A DNA stretch of 33,739 nucleotides. Source: Modestobacter excelsi. Lineage in GTDB: Bacteria; Actinomycetota; Actinomycetes; Mycobacteriales; Geodermatophilaceae. The notes below the pieces were generated by a model. The model was not told the origin of the DNA. It ran no database searches and worked only from the letters and a program-made list of their open reading frames with translations. This document shows, one piece after another, positions 1 through 8,129 of this stretch (position 1 is the first letter of the stretch; the number at the start of each line of letters is the position of its first letter). The translations under genes were made by a program, and so were the position numbers. Location: NCBI RefSeq assembly GCF_005930495.1, contig NZ_SJEX01000057.1, positions 1 through 33,739 on the forward strand. The letters run 5' to 3'.

Positions 1-2
1 GC

Positions 3-872
3 GGCGAGGGGGGCGGGCACACCGAGGCCGCGCCCGCGCCGGAGAAGGCGGCCGTGGCCCCGGACTCACCGTTCCGCGTGCAGCGCCTCGAGGTCCCCGG
101 CCTCGGCGCGGGCGCGGCCGGACGCCGGTCCCGGGCGCGCAGCGAGCGTGGCCGGGTGGTCGGCTCGCGTCGTCCCGAGGGTCCGGTCACCCGGCTGCAC
201 CTGGTCGACACCGTGCTCGCGGCGGCACCGCACCAGCGGGCCCGGGGCCGCAGCGGTGCCGGGCTGCGCGTCCGGCGGGAAGACCTGCGCCAGGCCTCAC
301 TGGAGGGCCGCGAGGGCAACCTGGTGCTCTTCGTCGTCGACGCCAGCGGCTCGATGGGCGCCCGCTCCCGGATGGCCGCGGTCAAGGGCGCCGTCCTGTC
401 CCTGCTGATGGACGCCTACCAGCGCCGGGACAAGGTCGGGCTGATCACCTTCCGCGGCGGCGAGGCCGAGCTGGCGCTGCCGCCGACCTGGTCGGTGGAG
501 GCGGCCGCGGCCCGGCTCACCGGCCTGCCCACCGGCGGCCGGACGCCGCTGGCCGCGGGGCTGCTGCGCGCCCACGAGACGCTGCGGCTGGAGCGGGTCC
601 GCGATCCGCAGCGGCGGCCGCTGCTCGTCGTCGTCACTGACGGCCGGGCGACCGGCGCGCGCGGCGGCGACCACCTGGGCGACGCCCGGCGCGCGGCCGG
701 CCTGCTGGCGGCCGGCGGGGTCGCCAGCGTCGTCGTCGACTGCGAGTCCGGGCCGGTGCGGCTGGGCCTGGCGGCGTCCCTGGGTCTCCAGCTCGGCGGC
801 CGGACGCTGCGGCTGGAGGAACTGGGCGCCGAGGCGCTGTCGGACGTCGTCCGCAGGTCGAGGGCCGCATAG
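3..872 (+). CDS. ChlI/ChlD-type chelatase subunit, C-terminal part (5' truncated)
   Basis: This is the end of a chelatase AAA+/VWA protein. The reading frame is open to the first base of the window, so the start lies outside; a GTG at 54 is internal. The visible 289 residues are an Ala/Pro/Gly/Glu-rich linker, a basic stretch, then a von Willebrand A domain with the MIDAS motif DASGS (Asp codon at 339), the threonine loop TGGRTPLAAG and the TDGRATG strand. The usual protein in this family has an N-terminal ChlI-like ATPase and totals about 650-700 residues. Together with a large CobN-type subunit it inserts the metal into the corrin or porphyrin ring. The same gene precedes cobO and cobB in M. 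tuberculosis (Rv2850c), so cobalt chelation is the likely job. Magnesium chelatase is the label often transferred to it, and the sequence alone cannot settle the metal. Confidence 0.85.
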   Translation, partial: GEGGGHTEAAPAPEKAAVAPDSPFRVQRLEVPGLGAGAAGRRSRARSERGRVVGSRRPEGPVTRLHLVDTVLAAAPHQRARGRSGAGLRVRREDLRQASLEGREGNLVLFVVDASGSMGARSRMAAVKGAVLSLLMDAYQRRDKVGLITFRGGEAELALPPTWSVEAAAARLTGLPTGGRTPLAAGLLRAHETLRLERVRDPQRRPLLVVVTDGRATGARGGDHLGDARRAAGLLAAGGVASVVVDCESGPVRLGLAASLGLQLGGRTLRLEELGAEALSDVVRRSRAA

Positions 873-949
873 TGAGCGAGCTGGCGAGCTCACCGGTGAG
901 CGGAGCGCCCAGCGGCAGCTGGCCGACGAGCGCCAGCGAGGAGGACTGA
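872..949 (+). repeat. Linker element A, also a 25-codon ORF joining the chelatase gene to cobO
   Basis: The 76 bases between the chelatase stop and cobO are not random spacer. A GTG at 872 overlaps the upstream TAG, and the frame reads 25 residues beginning MSELASSPVSG and ending PTSASEED. Its TGA (947-949) overlaps the cobO ATG by one base. A homologous element lies at 4758-4838. The two align without gaps over 72 bases with 14 differences, and 18 of 24 residues are identical. The end of the element also supplies the cobO Shine-Dalgarno (GAGGAGG at 938-944). It may be a mobile or duplicated spacer that keeps ribosomes coupled, or a translated peptide; nothing here proves expression. Confidence 0.6.
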
Positions 950-1563
950 TGCCGCAGGGACAGGTCACCGCCGTCCCGGCCGACGGGCTCACCACCCGCC
1001 AGCGCCGCAACCGCCCGCTGCTCGCCGTGCACACCGGGGAGATGAAGGGCAAGTCCACCGCCGCGTTCGGGATGGCGATGCGGGCCTGGAACCAGGGCTG
1101 GTCGGTCGCGGTCTACCAGTTCGTCAAGAGCGCCAAGTGGAAGGTCGGCGAGGAGAACGCGCTGACCGCCCTCGGCCGGCTGCACGCCGAGACCGGCGAG
1201 GGCGGCCCGGTCGTCTGGCACAAGATGGGCTCGGGCTGGTCGTGGTCGCGCAAGCACGGCGAGGAGACCGACCACGCCGCCGACGCCGCCGAGGGCTGGG
1301 CGCAGATCAAGCGCGACCTCGCCGCCGAGGCGCACCGCTTCTACGTGCTCGACGAGTTCACCTACCCGCTGACGTGGGGCTGGGTCGACGTCGAGGACGT
1401 CGTGGCGACCCTCACCGGCCGGCCGGGCAACCAGCACGTGGTCATCACCGGCCGCGACGCCCACCCCCGGCTCGTCGAGGCCGCCGACCTGGTCGTGGAG
1501 ATGACCAAGGTCAAGCACCCGATGGACGCCGGCCAGAAGGGCCAGCGGGGGATCGAGTGGTGA
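949..1563 (+). CDS. cobO: Corrinoid adenosyltransferase CobO/BtuR
   Basis: The protein transfers the 5'-deoxyadenosyl group of ATP to the reduced cobalt of cob(I)yrinic acid a,c-diamide or related corrinoids, in the cytoplasm. It has 204 residues, normal for the CobO/CobP/BtuR family. After a ~25-residue polar N-terminus comes the family P-loop GEMKGKS at residues 30-36, followed by the conserved stretch GMAMRAWNQGWSVAVYQFVK. The later segment YVLDEFTYPLTWGWVDV contains the Walker B-like acidic residues, and VEMTKVKHPMDAGQKGQRGIEW is the typical C-terminus. The ATG at 949 has a good Shine-Dalgarno (GAGGAGG, 938-944) and overlaps the stop of the preceding linker ORF. The position between the chelatase subunit and cobB repeats the order in M. 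tuberculosis (Rv2849c). I am confident of the function. Confidence 0.96.
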   Translation: MPQGQVTAVPADGLTTRQRRNRPLLAVHTGEMKGKSTAAFGMAMRAWNQGWSVAVYQFVKSAKWKVGEENALTALGRLHAETGEGGPVVWHKMGSGWSWSRKHGEETDHAADAAEGWAQIKRDLAAEAHRFYVLDEFTYPLTWGWVDVEDVVATLTGRPGNQHVVITGRDAHPRLVEAADLVVEMTKVKHPMDAGQKGQRGIEW

Positions 1564-1580
1564 CCCCCCGCCGCCCCGAC

Positions 1581-1602
1581 CGCCAAAGGCGCGCCTTTGG
1601 CG
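1581..1602. repeat. 22-base perfect palindrome between cobO and cobB
   Basis: The half CGCCAAAGGCG is followed directly by its exact complement, giving an 11+11 palindrome with an AscI-type GGCGCGCC centre. It fills the 55-base spacer between the cobO stop and the cobB GTG. In RNA it would form a short hairpin; as DNA it could be a dimeric protein site. There is no T-run after it, and the genes on both sides are clearly in one pathway, so a complete terminator is unlikely. Confidence 0.7.
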
Positions 1603-1618
1603 ACGTCTGGGGGGCGGC

Positions 1619-3007
1619 GTGAGCGTCCACCGGATGCCGCGGGTCGTCGTCGCCGCGCCGTCGTCCAACGCCGGCAAGACCTCGATCACCACCGGGCTGA
1701 TCGCCGCGCTGACCGCCCGGGGCCTGGCGGTCAGCCCGCACAAGGTCGGCCCGGACTACATCGACCCCGGCTACCACGGTCTCGCCGCCGGCCGCCCCGG
1801 CCGCAACCTGGACCCGTGGCTGGTCGGCGACGACCGGATCACCCCGCTGTTCCTGCACGGGTCCCGCGGTGCCGACGTCGCGGTCGTCGAGGGCGTGATG
1901 GGCCTGTTCGACGGTGCCGCGCACGCCAGCGTCGAGCCCGGCTACGGCTCCACCGCCCAGCTCGCCACGCACCTGCAGGCCCCGGTGGTGCTGGTCGTCG
2001 ACGCCGCCTCGCAGGCCCGCAGCGTCGCCGCGCTGGTGCACGGGTTCGCCACGTTCGACCCCTCGGTGCGGATCGGCGGCGTCGTCCTCAACCGGGTCGG
2101 CACCCACCGGCACGAGGCCATCCTCCGCGAGGCGCTGGGTGCGGCCGGGGTGCCGGTGCTCGGCGCGGTCCGCCGGATCGAGGACCTGCGCACCCCCTCG
2201 CGGCACCTGGGGCTGGTGCCGGCCGCCGAGCGGTCGGCCGAGGCGCTGCGCACGGTGCGCGCGCTGGGGGCGGTCGTCGAGGCGAGCGTCGACCTGGACG
2301 CCGTCCTCCGGCTGGCCCGCACCGCTCCGGACCTGACCGGCGACCCGTGGGACCCGGCCGCCGAGGTGACCCCGGTGGCCGGCCGTCCGGTCATCGCCGT
2401 CGCCGGCGGCCCCGCCTTCACCTTCGGCTACGCCGAGACCGCCGAGCTGCTCGGCGCCGCGGGCGCCGAGGTGGTGACCGTCGACCCGCTGCGCGACTCC
2501 GCCCTGCCGGCGGGCACCACGGCGCTGGTGGTCGGCGGCGGGTTCCCGGAGGTGCACGCCGGCGCGCTGAGCGCGAACGTCGGCCTGCGGACGGCGATCG
2601 CCGACCTCGCCGCCCGCGGCGGGCCGATCGCCGCGGAGTGCGCCGGGCTGCTCTACCTGTCGCAGGAGCTGGACGGCGAGCCGATGTGCGGCGTGCTGCC
2701 GACGACGACCGCGATGCACCCGCGGCTGACCCTGGGCTACCGGTCGGCGGTGGCGCTCACCGACAGCGCGCTCGCCGCGGCGGGCACCCGGGTCCGCGGC
2801 CACGAGTTCCACCGCACCACCGCCTCCCCGGCGGCCGGTGCGACCCCGGCCTGGCAGTGGAACGCCGACGGCCCCGAGGGCTTCGTCACCGGCAACGTGC
2901 ACGCCTCGTACCTGCACCTGAACTGGGCCGGGTCCCCCATGATGGCCTCGCGTCTCGTGTCCGCAGCCGCGCGCGCCCGCCCGGAGGTGCTGAGTGCACA
3001 TCGCTGA
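1619..3007 (+). CDS. cobB: Hydrogenobyrinic/cobyrinic acid a,c-diamide synthase CobB
   Basis: CobB uses glutamine and ATP to amidate the a and c side chains of the corrin ring. It has 462 residues, as expected. The N-terminal half is a dethiobiotin-synthetase-like ATPase with SSNAGKTS at residues 15-22, then [10 protein letters not shown] and the EGVMGLFDG strand. The C-terminal half is a class I glutamine amidotransferase with the GGGFPE loop near 306-311, the nucleophile Cys341 in [11 protein letters not shown], and the GHEFH histidines near 395-398. The start is the GTG at 1619, just after the palindromic spacer. A GGGGGCGG stretch lies before it but is a weak ribosome site. The aerobic CobB name fits the neighbouring chelatase subunit. 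Anaerobic CbiA has the same architecture, so the exact substrate is inferred from context. Confidence 0.95.
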   Translation: MSVHRMPRVVVAAPSSNAGKTSITTGLIAALTARGLAVSPHKVGPDYIDPGYHGLAAGRPGRNLDPWLVGDDRITPLFLHGSRGADVAVVEGVMGLFDGAAHASVEPGYGSTAQLATHLQAPVVLVVDAASQARSVAALVHGFATFDPSVRIGGVVLNRVGTHRHEAILREALGAAGVPVLGAVRRIEDLRTPSRHLGLVPAAERSAEALRTVRALGAVVEASVDLDAVLRLARTAPDLTGDPWDPAAEVTPVAGRPVIAVAGGPAFTFGYAETAELLGAAGAEVVTVDPLRDSALPAGTTALVVGGGFPEVHAGALSANVGLRTAIADLAARGGPIAAECAGLLYLSQELDGEPMCGVLPTTTAMHPRLTLGYRSAVALTDSALAAAGTRVRGHEFHRTTASPAAGATPAWQWNADGPEGFVTGNVHASYLHLNWAGSPMMASRLVSAAARARPEVLSAHR

Positions 3008-3713
3008 GGGGTTCCTCCCGCCCGCGCACGCCGTCGGCTGGACCATCGCCGCCGCCCCGTTCGTCGTCCACGGCGCCCGGGCGGTGGTCAAGGAGGTCCG
3101 GGAGAACCCGGAGTCGACGCTGCTGCTGGGCGCGGCGGGGGCGTTCACGTTCGTGCTGAGCGCGATCAAGCTGCCCTCGGTCACCGGCAGCTCCAGCCAC
3201 CCGACCGGCACCGGGCTCGGCGCCGTCCTCTTCCGGCCACCGGTGATGGCGCTGCTGGGCACCGTCGTCCTGCTCTTCCAGGCCCTGCTGCTGGCCCACG
3301 GCGGGCTGACCACGCTCGGCGCGAACGCGTTCTCCATGGCGGTCGTCGGGCCCTGGGCCGGCTACGGCGCGTACTCCCTCACCCGCCGGCTCGGCGGCGG
3401 CCTGCTGGGCGGGGTGTTCGCCGGGATGGCGGTCGCCGACCTGGCCACCTACGCAACGACGGCGTTGCAGCTGGCCTGGGCGCACCCGGACGCGGAGAGC
3501 GGCTTCCTCGGGGCGGCGGTCAAGTTCCTCGGCGTCTTCGCGGTCACCCAGGTCCCGCTGGCCATCGGCGAGGGGCTGCTCGGCGTCCTGCTGTTCCGGG
3601 TGCTCACCGTCAACGCCCGGCCCGAGCTCGAGCGCCTCGGCGTCCTCACCCCCTCACCCGACGACGACGCTCCCGCGGTCTCGCGCGACAAGGCCCCGGA
3701 GGGGGACCGGTGA
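2994..3713 (+). CDS. cbiM: ECF cobalt transporter substrate-binding membrane subunit CbiM
   Basis: CbiM is the integral membrane component that captures Co2+ for the CbiMNQO importer. The N-terminus reads [16 protein letters not shown]. In this family the extreme N-terminal Met-His-Ile motif reaches into the membrane and its His2 binds the metal, so the GTG at 2994 must be the start. It has 239 residues with about six or seven hydrophobic segments, the [11 protein letters not shown] loop rich in potential ligands, and a polar cytoplasmic tail ending near EGDR. It overlaps the end of cobB by 14 bases, with GGAGG at 2982-2986 as ribosome site. Nickel-type CbiM homologues exist, but the flanking cobalamin genes make cobalt the likely substrate. 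Confidence 0.96.
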   Translation: MHIAEGFLPPAHAVGWTIAAAPFVVHGARAVVKEVRENPESTLLLGAAGAFTFVLSAIKLPSVTGSSSHPTGTGLGAVLFRPPVMALLGTVVLLFQALLLAHGGLTTLGANAFSMAVVGPWAGYGAYSLTRRLGGGLLGGVFAGMAVADLATYATTALQLAWAHPDAESGFLGAAVKFLGVFAVTQVPLAIGEGLLGVLLFRVLTVNARPELERLGVLTPSPDDDAPAVSRDKAPEGDR

Positions 3714-4027
3714 GACGGCGGCACCTGGGAACGGCGCTGCTGGTGCTCGCCGTCGTCGCGTTGTTCGCGCTGCCGCTGCTCATCGACGGCGGCAGCGACT
3801 ACACCGGCACCGACAGCCAGGCCACCGAGCTGATCGCGGAGTCCGACCCGGGCTACACGCCGTGGTTCTCCTCGGTGTTCTCCCCCGGGTCCGCCGAGGT
3901 CGAGTCCGGGCTGTTCGCACTCCAGGCGGCCCTCGGCGGCGGCGTCCTCGGCTACGTGCTCGGCCGGCTGCGCGGCCGACGCAGCGCCGAGAAGGCCGCG
4001 GACACGGAGGAGGCCGGCGGCCCGTGA
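3710..4027 (+). CDS. cbiN: Cobalt transporter accessory membrane protein CbiN
   Basis: CbiN is the small auxiliary subunit that helps load metal into CbiM. The 105 residues show the expected topology: a first hydrophobic helix near residues 7-25, an extracytoplasmic segment ([19 protein letters not shown]), then a second helix near 68-86 and a charged tail. The segment [20 protein letters not shown] matches the family pattern in which this loop contacts CbiM. The GTG start at 3710 overlaps the cbiM stop in the GTGA arrangement, and its own stop overlaps the cbiQ start the same way, so translation of all three is coupled. The GGAGGGGGAC sequence just upstream is a strong ribosome site. Confidence 0.95.
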   Translation: MRRRHLGTALLVLAVVALFALPLLIDGGSDYTGTDSQATELIAESDPGYTPWFSSVFSPGSAEVESGLFALQAALGGGVLGYVLGRLRGRRSAEKAADTEEAGGP

Positions 4028-4761
4028 GCGGACTCGCGATCGACGACGCCGCCTGGGCCAGCGCCTGGCGCCCCCGCTCCCCCGGGGACAAGGTGCTCAT
4101 CAGCCTCGGCCTGGTGCTCAGCGCGCTGCTGCTGCCGGTGTGGCCGGGGAGCGTGCTGGTCGGGCTGGCCGCGGTCGGGCTGGCGGTCGGCCCGGCCCGG
4201 GTGCCGGCCCGCACCTTCGGCCGCGCGGTGCGGGCGCCGCTGGCGTTCATCGCGATCGGCGCGCTGACCACGGTCGTCGAGGTCGGCGGGAACGGGGTCG
4301 GCTGGGCGCCGGACGCCGCGGCCCGGGCCGGGTCCCTGGTCGGGCACGCGCTGGCCGGCAGCGCCGCCGTGCTGCTGCTGGCGACCACGACGCCGCTGTC
4401 GGACCTGCTCCCGGCGTTGCAGCGGCTGCGGGTCCCCGCCGCCGTCATCGAGGTCGCCTCGGTGACCTACCGGATGCTGTTCGTGCTGCTCACCAGCCTG
4501 CGCACCATCCGCGAGGCGCAGACCGCCCGGATGGGCTACACCAGCGTCCGCGGCTCCTACCGCTCCTCGGGGGCGCTGGCCGCCGCCGTGCTCACCCGCT
4601 CCTGGGACCGCGCCCGGCGGCTGCAGGACGGGTTGGCCGGCCGGGGTCTGGAGACCGGGCTGCGGGTGCTGCCGGAGACGCTGCCCGCCTCCCGCCGCTT
4701 CGAGGCCGCCAGTGTGCTCGGCCTCGCCACGCTGGCCGCCGTCAGCCTGGTCGTCGCATGA
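4024..4761 (+). CDS. cbiQ: ECF cobalt transporter transmembrane subunit CbiQ
   Basis: CbiQ is the T component that couples ATP hydrolysis by CbiO to metal entry through CbiM. The GTG at 4024 overlaps the cbiN stop by four bases and gives 245 residues. Hydrophobic segments lie near residues 25-60, 70-90, 100-125 and at the C-terminus. The cytoplasmic region carries two coupling-helix signatures: one around [13 protein letters not shown], the other [13 protein letters not shown]. These fit the A-x-x-x-R-G motifs that dock into the ATPase. Its stop TGA (4759-4761) is overlapped by the ATG of the linker element before cbiO. An in-frame GTG at 3862 would extend into cbiN and lacks support. Confidence 0.95.
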   Translation: MSGLAIDDAAWASAWRPRSPGDKVLISLGLVLSALLLPVWPGSVLVGLAAVGLAVGPARVPARTFGRAVRAPLAFIAIGALTTVVEVGGNGVGWAPDAAARAGSLVGHALAGSAAVLLLATTTPLSDLLPALQRLRVPAAVIEVASVTYRMLFVLLTSLRTIREAQTARMGYTSVRGSYRSSGALAAAVLTRSWDRARRLQDGLAGRGLETGLRVLPETLPASRRFEAASVLGLATLAAVSLVVA

Positions 4762-4838
4762 GCGAGCTCGCGAGCTCGTCGATGAGCACAGCGCCCTGCG
4801 GCTCACCGCCGACGAGCGCCAGCGCGGAGGCGCTGTGA
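4758..4838 (+). repeat. Linker element B, also a 26-codon ORF joining cbiQ to cbiO
   Basis: This is the second copy of the linker seen at 872-949. The ATG at 4758 overlaps the cbiQ stop as ATGA, and the frame reads [11 protein letters not shown], then PTSASAEAL. Its TGA (4836-4838) overlaps the cbiO GTG as GTGA. Compared with copy A, codon 16 differs at all three bases (AGC against TCA) yet still encodes serine, and several other changes are silent. This hints, weakly, at selection on the peptide. The stretch also supplies the cbiO ribosome site. Confidence 0.6.
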
Positions 4839-5680
4839 GCCACCAGACCCTGGCCGCCGCCGGGCTGGTGGTCGGCTACGAGCGGTCGCGGCCGGTGCTG
4901 GACGGCGCGACGCTCACCGTTCCCCCGGGTCGGCGGCTGGCGGTGCTCGGCGCCAACGGCTCGGGCAAGACCACGCTGCTGCGCTGCCTGTCCGGCGCCC
5001 TCGCCCCGGCGCACGGCCGGGTGACCCTGGACGGCGCGGAGCTGCGGCACACCCGCGCGGGCCTGCGCGCCCACCGGCAGGCGGTGCAGCTGGTGCTGCA
5101 GGACCCCGACGACCAGCTGTTCAGCGCCTCGGTCGCGCAGGACGTCTCGTTCGGGCCGGTCAACCTCGAGCTGACCGACGCCGAGGTGCGCGTCCGCGTC
5201 GCGGAGGCCCTGGACCTGCTCTCCGTCGCGCACCTGGCCGGCCGGCCCACCCACCAGCTCTCCTACGGCGAGCGCAAGCGGGTGGCGATCGCCGGCGCGG
5301 TCGCGATGCGCCCGTGCGTGCTGCTGCTCGACGAGCCGACCGCCGGGCTCGACCCCACCGCGGTCGGTGAGGCGCTCGCCGCGCTGAGCCGGCTGCAGGA
5401 GGCCGACTCCACCGTCGTGATGAGCACCCACGACGTCGACCTGGCGCTGCGCTGGGCCGACGAGGTCGCCGTCGTGGTCGACGGCGGGGTCGTGCAGGGC
5501 CGCCCGGACGTCGTCCTCGGCGACGACGCGCTGCTGGCCCGCGCGCGGCTGGACCGGCCCTGGGCGCTCAGCGTGGGCGCCCGGCTGCAGGCCCTCGGGC
5601 TGCTGCCGGACGGCGCCCTCCCCCGCGACGCCGACGCCCTGGTCGCCGCCCTGCCCGACCACCCGGGCGTCCGGACGTGA
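4835..5680 (+). CDS. cbiO: ECF cobalt transporter ATP-binding subunit CbiO
   Basis: CbiO is the ATPase that powers cobalt import, working on the cytoplasmic face with CbiQ. It has 281 residues with all ABC motifs: Walker [10 protein letters not shown] at 39-47, Q-loop in [11 protein letters not shown] (Gln89), signature LSYGERKRV near 142-150, Walker [14 protein letters not shown] with Asp166-Glu167, and switch His199 in STHD. The DPDDQLF segment after the Q-loop is characteristic of ECF ATPases. The GTG at 4835 is preferred because CGGAGG lies four bases upstream and it overlaps the stop of linker element B. An upstream in-frame extension to 4712 would encode a non-homologous arm. The last base of its stop is the first base of an ATG for the next gene. 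Confidence 0.95.
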   Translation: MSHQTLAAAGLVVGYERSRPVLDGATLTVPPGRRLAVLGANGSGKTTLLRCLSGALAPAHGRVTLDGAELRHTRAGLRAHRQAVQLVLQDPDDQLFSASVAQDVSFGPVNLELTDAEVRVRVAEALDLLSVAHLAGRPTHQLSYGERKRVAIAGAVAMRPCVLLLDEPTAGLDPTAVGEALAALSRLQEADSTVVMSTHDVDLALRWADEVAVVVDGGVVQGRPDVVLGDDALLARARLDRPWALSVGARLQALGLLPDGALPRDADALVAALPDHPGVRT

Positions 5681-7056
5681 TGACCGTCGGGGTCGGCGCG
5701 GCCACCGGGGTGACCGTCGAGGAGGTGCTCGCCGCCGTCGACGCGGTGCTGCCCGCGGGCCGGGGGCCGGTGCGGCTGGCCACCCTGGACGCCCGCAGCA
5801 CCGAGCCCGGGCTGCGCGAGGCCGCCGCCCGCCGCGGCTGGCCGCTGACCGGGCACCCGGCGGGTGCGCTGGCCACCGTGCCGGTCCCGACGCCCTCGGC
5901 GCGGGTGGCCGCCGCCGTCGGCACCCCGTCGGTGGCCGAGGCCGCCGCGCTGCTCGACGGCGGGCAGCTCGTCGTCGGCAAGACCGTGCACGGCCGGGTC
6001 ACGGTGGCGGTGGCGGTGGCCGACATCGACCTCCGGCACCACGGGGACGTCGAGGCGACCCCCGGCCTGGTCGACCTCGCCGTGAACGTCCGGGCCGGCA
6101 CCCCGCCGGACTGGCTGCGCGCGGTCCTGCACGAGGCCGTCGACGCGAGCGCCGGCTACCCCGACGCGCGGGCGGCCCGGACCGCCGTCGCCGCCGCGTG
6201 CGGGCGGGCCGAGGCCGAGGTGCTGCTGACCGCAGGCGCGGCGGAGACGTTCACCCTGCTGGCCCGCGCGCTGCAGCCCCGCCGGGCGGTCGTCGTCCAC
6301 CCGTCGTTCACCGAGCCGGAGGCCGCGCTGCGCGCCGCCGGGCACCCGGTGGAGCGACACCTGCTGGCACCTCCCGGGTACCGGCTGGGCGAGGTCCCGG
6401 AGGACGCCGACCTGGTGGTGCTCGGCAACCCCACCAACCCGACGTCGGTGCTGCACCCCGCCCAGACGGTCGCGGCGCTGGCCCGGCCGGGCCGGGTGCT
6501 CGTCGTCGACGAGGCCTTCGCCGACACCGTGCCCGGCGAGCCCGCGTCGCTGGCCGGGCGCGCCGACCTCCCGGGCCTGCTGGTGGTGCGCAGCCTGACC
6601 AAGACGTGGGGGCTGGCCGGGCTGCGGGTCGGCTACGCGCTGGGCCCGGCCGACCTGGTCGCCGCGCTGGCCGCCCAGCAGCCGCACTGGCCGGTCTCCA
6701 CCCCCGCGCTGGCGGCGCTGCGCGCCTGCACCACCCCGGCCGCGCTGGCCGAGGCGGCGGCGGTCGCGCACGAGCTCACCGCGCACCGCGCCGCCCTGCT
6801 GGCCGCGTTGCCGCCGGCCGTCGAGGTCGTCGGGGTGCCGCGCTCGTCCTTCGTCCTGCTCCGCGTCCCGGACGGAGCGCAGGTGCGCGAGCGGCTCCGC
6901 GACCGGGGCTGGGCGGTGCGCCGCGGGGACACCTTCCCCGGCCTGACCGGGGACCACCTGCGGGTCGCCGTGCGGGACCCGGACACCTCCCGTGCGTTCG
7001 GCGCCGTGCTGGCTGAGATCCTTGCCGCGACCACCACCTCGAAGGAGACCCGTTGA
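5677..7056 (+). CDS. cobC: CobE/CbiG-C domain fused to CobC PLP-dependent enzyme
   Basis: The 459-residue protein appears to be a fusion. Residues ~4-115 look like the CobE/CbiG C-terminal domain: [17 protein letters not shown] at the start, [20 protein letters not shown] in the middle and [16 protein letters not shown] at the end. From ~120 onward it is a fold-type I aminotransferase-like CobC, beginning [19 protein letters not shown]. It has NPTNPT at 251-256, VDEAF near 277-281 and the PLP lysine Lys309 in [10 protein letters not shown]. CobC-type enzymes make or attach the aminopropanol phosphate arm; CobE helps early corrin-ring chemistry. M. tuberculosis Rv2231c is the CobC relative. 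Start is GTG 5677 (GTGA overlap with cbiO) or ATG 5680 one codon later. The fusion is read from sequence similarity only. Confidence 0.85.
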   Translation: MMTVGVGAATGVTVEEVLAAVDAVLPAGRGPVRLATLDARSTEPGLREAAARRGWPLTGHPAGALATVPVPTPSARVAAAVGTPSVAEAAALLDGGQLVVGKTVHGRVTVAVAVADIDLRHHGDVEATPGLVDLAVNVRAGTPPDWLRAVLHEAVDASAGYPDARAARTAVAAACGRAEAEVLLTAGAAETFTLLARALQPRRAVVVHPSFTEPEAALRAAGHPVERHLLAPPGYRLGEVPEDADLVVLGNPTNPTSVLHPAQTVAALARPGRVLVVDEAFADTVPGEPASLAGRADLPGLLVVRSLTKTWGLAGLRVGYALGPADLVAALAAQQPHWPVSTPALAALRACTTPAALAEAAAVAHELTAHRAALLAALPPAVEVVGVPRSSFVLLRVPDGAQVRERLRDRGWAVRRGDTFPGLTGDHLRVAVRDPDTSRAFGAVLAEILAATTTSKETR

Positions 7057-8129
7057 GCCACTTCGCCGGCACGTTGCTGGGCGAGACGATCGCTGCCGTC
7101 CGTCCCCGCGACGCCGGGGCGGAGCGGGCCGCCCGGCAGCGGCTGGACCGGATGACCAAGCCACCGGGCTCGCTCGGCGTGCTCGAGGACGTGGCCGCCC
7201 AGCTGGCCGGGACCGCCGGTGCGTGCCCCGCGCCGCTGCCCACCCCCGCAGCCGTCGCCGTCTTCGCCGGTGACCACGGGGTGCACGCCCAGGGGGTCAC
7301 GCCGTGGCCGCAGGAGGTGACCGCCCAGATGGTGGCCAACCTCGCCGCCGGCGGTGCGGTGGTCAACGCCTTCGCCGCCGGCCTCGGCGCGGACGTCGTC
7401 GTCGTCGACGTCGGGGTGGCTTCCCCGGTCGGCCCGGCCGCGGGGCTGCTGGACCGCAACGTCCGCCGCGGCACCGCCGACCTGGCCACCGGCCCGGCGA
7501 TGACGCTCGACGAGGCCCGCCGTGCCGTCGAGGTCGGCATCGAGGTGGCCACCGGGCTCGCCGCCGACCACGGCTGCCTGGTCACCGGTGACATGGGGAT
7601 CACCAACACCACCGCCTCGGCCGCCCTGGTGTGCGCCTTCACCGGCGCGAGCCCGGCCGCCGCCACCGGGCGCGGCACCGGCGTCGACGACCCCACCCTC
7701 GCGCGCAAGGTCGCCGTCGTCACCCGCGCGGTGGCCCGGGTGCCGGCCCCGCCGACGACCCCCGAGCAGGCGCTGGCCGCGCTGGCGGAGGTCGGCGGGC
7801 TCGAGCACGCCGCGCTGGCCGGCTTCCTGCTCGGTGCCGCCGCGGCCAGAGTGCCGGTGCTGCTGGACGGCGTCATCGCCGGCTCGGCCGCACTCGTCGC
7901 CGCCGCGTTGTGCCCGACGGCGCTGGAGCACGCGCTGGCCGGGCACACCTCCGCCGAGCCGGGCGCCGCCCTGGCACTGCGCGCGCTGGGGCTGCGCCCG
8001 CTGCTCGGGCTGGACCTGCGGCTGGGCGAGGGCACCGGCGCGCTGCTGGCCTTCCCGCTGGTCGCCAGCGCGGCCCGGGCGCTGCGCGACGTCGCCACCT
8101 TCGACTCGGCAGGCGTCACCGAGAAGTGA
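7053..8129 (+). CDS. cobT: Nicotinate-nucleotide--dimethylbenzimidazole phosphoribosyltransferase CobT
   Basis: CobT activates the lower ligand by exchanging nicotinate in NaMN for dimethylbenzimidazole, giving alpha-ribazole phosphate. The 358-residue length equals that of the Salmonella enzyme (356). Recognisable blocks are RLDRMTKPPGSLGVLE near the N-terminus, FAGDHGVHAQGVTPWPQEVT, GDMGITNTTASAAL and, near the C-terminus, LGLDLRLGEGTGA, where Glu326 should be the catalytic base. The start is an unusual TTG at 7053. It overlaps the cobC stop as TTGA and has GAAGGAGA seven bases upstream, and the resulting N-terminus is family-like. The downstream gene overlaps again by four bases. Confidence 0.95.
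   Translation: MSHFAGTLLGETIAAVRPRDAGAERAARQRLDRMTKPPGSLGVLEDVAAQLAGTAGACPAPLPTPAAVAVFAGDHGVHAQGVTPWPQEVTAQMVANLAAGGAVVNAFAAGLGADVVVVDVGVASPVGPAAGLLDRNVRRGTADLATGPAMTLDEARRAVEVGIEVATGLAADHGCLVTGDMGITNTTASAALVCAFTGASPAAATGRGTGVDDPTLARKVAVVTRAVARVPAPPTTPEQALAALAEVGGLEHAALAGFLLGAAAARVPVLLDGVIAGSAALVAAALCPTALEHALAGHTSAEPGAALALRALGLRPLLGLDLRLGEGTGALLAFPLVASAARALRDVATFDSAGVTEK

Noticed and set aside
1-948. Search for a cobalamin riboswitch controlling the operon
   Set aside because: The operon's first gene starts outside the window, and no B12-box-like sequence is visible in the part present.
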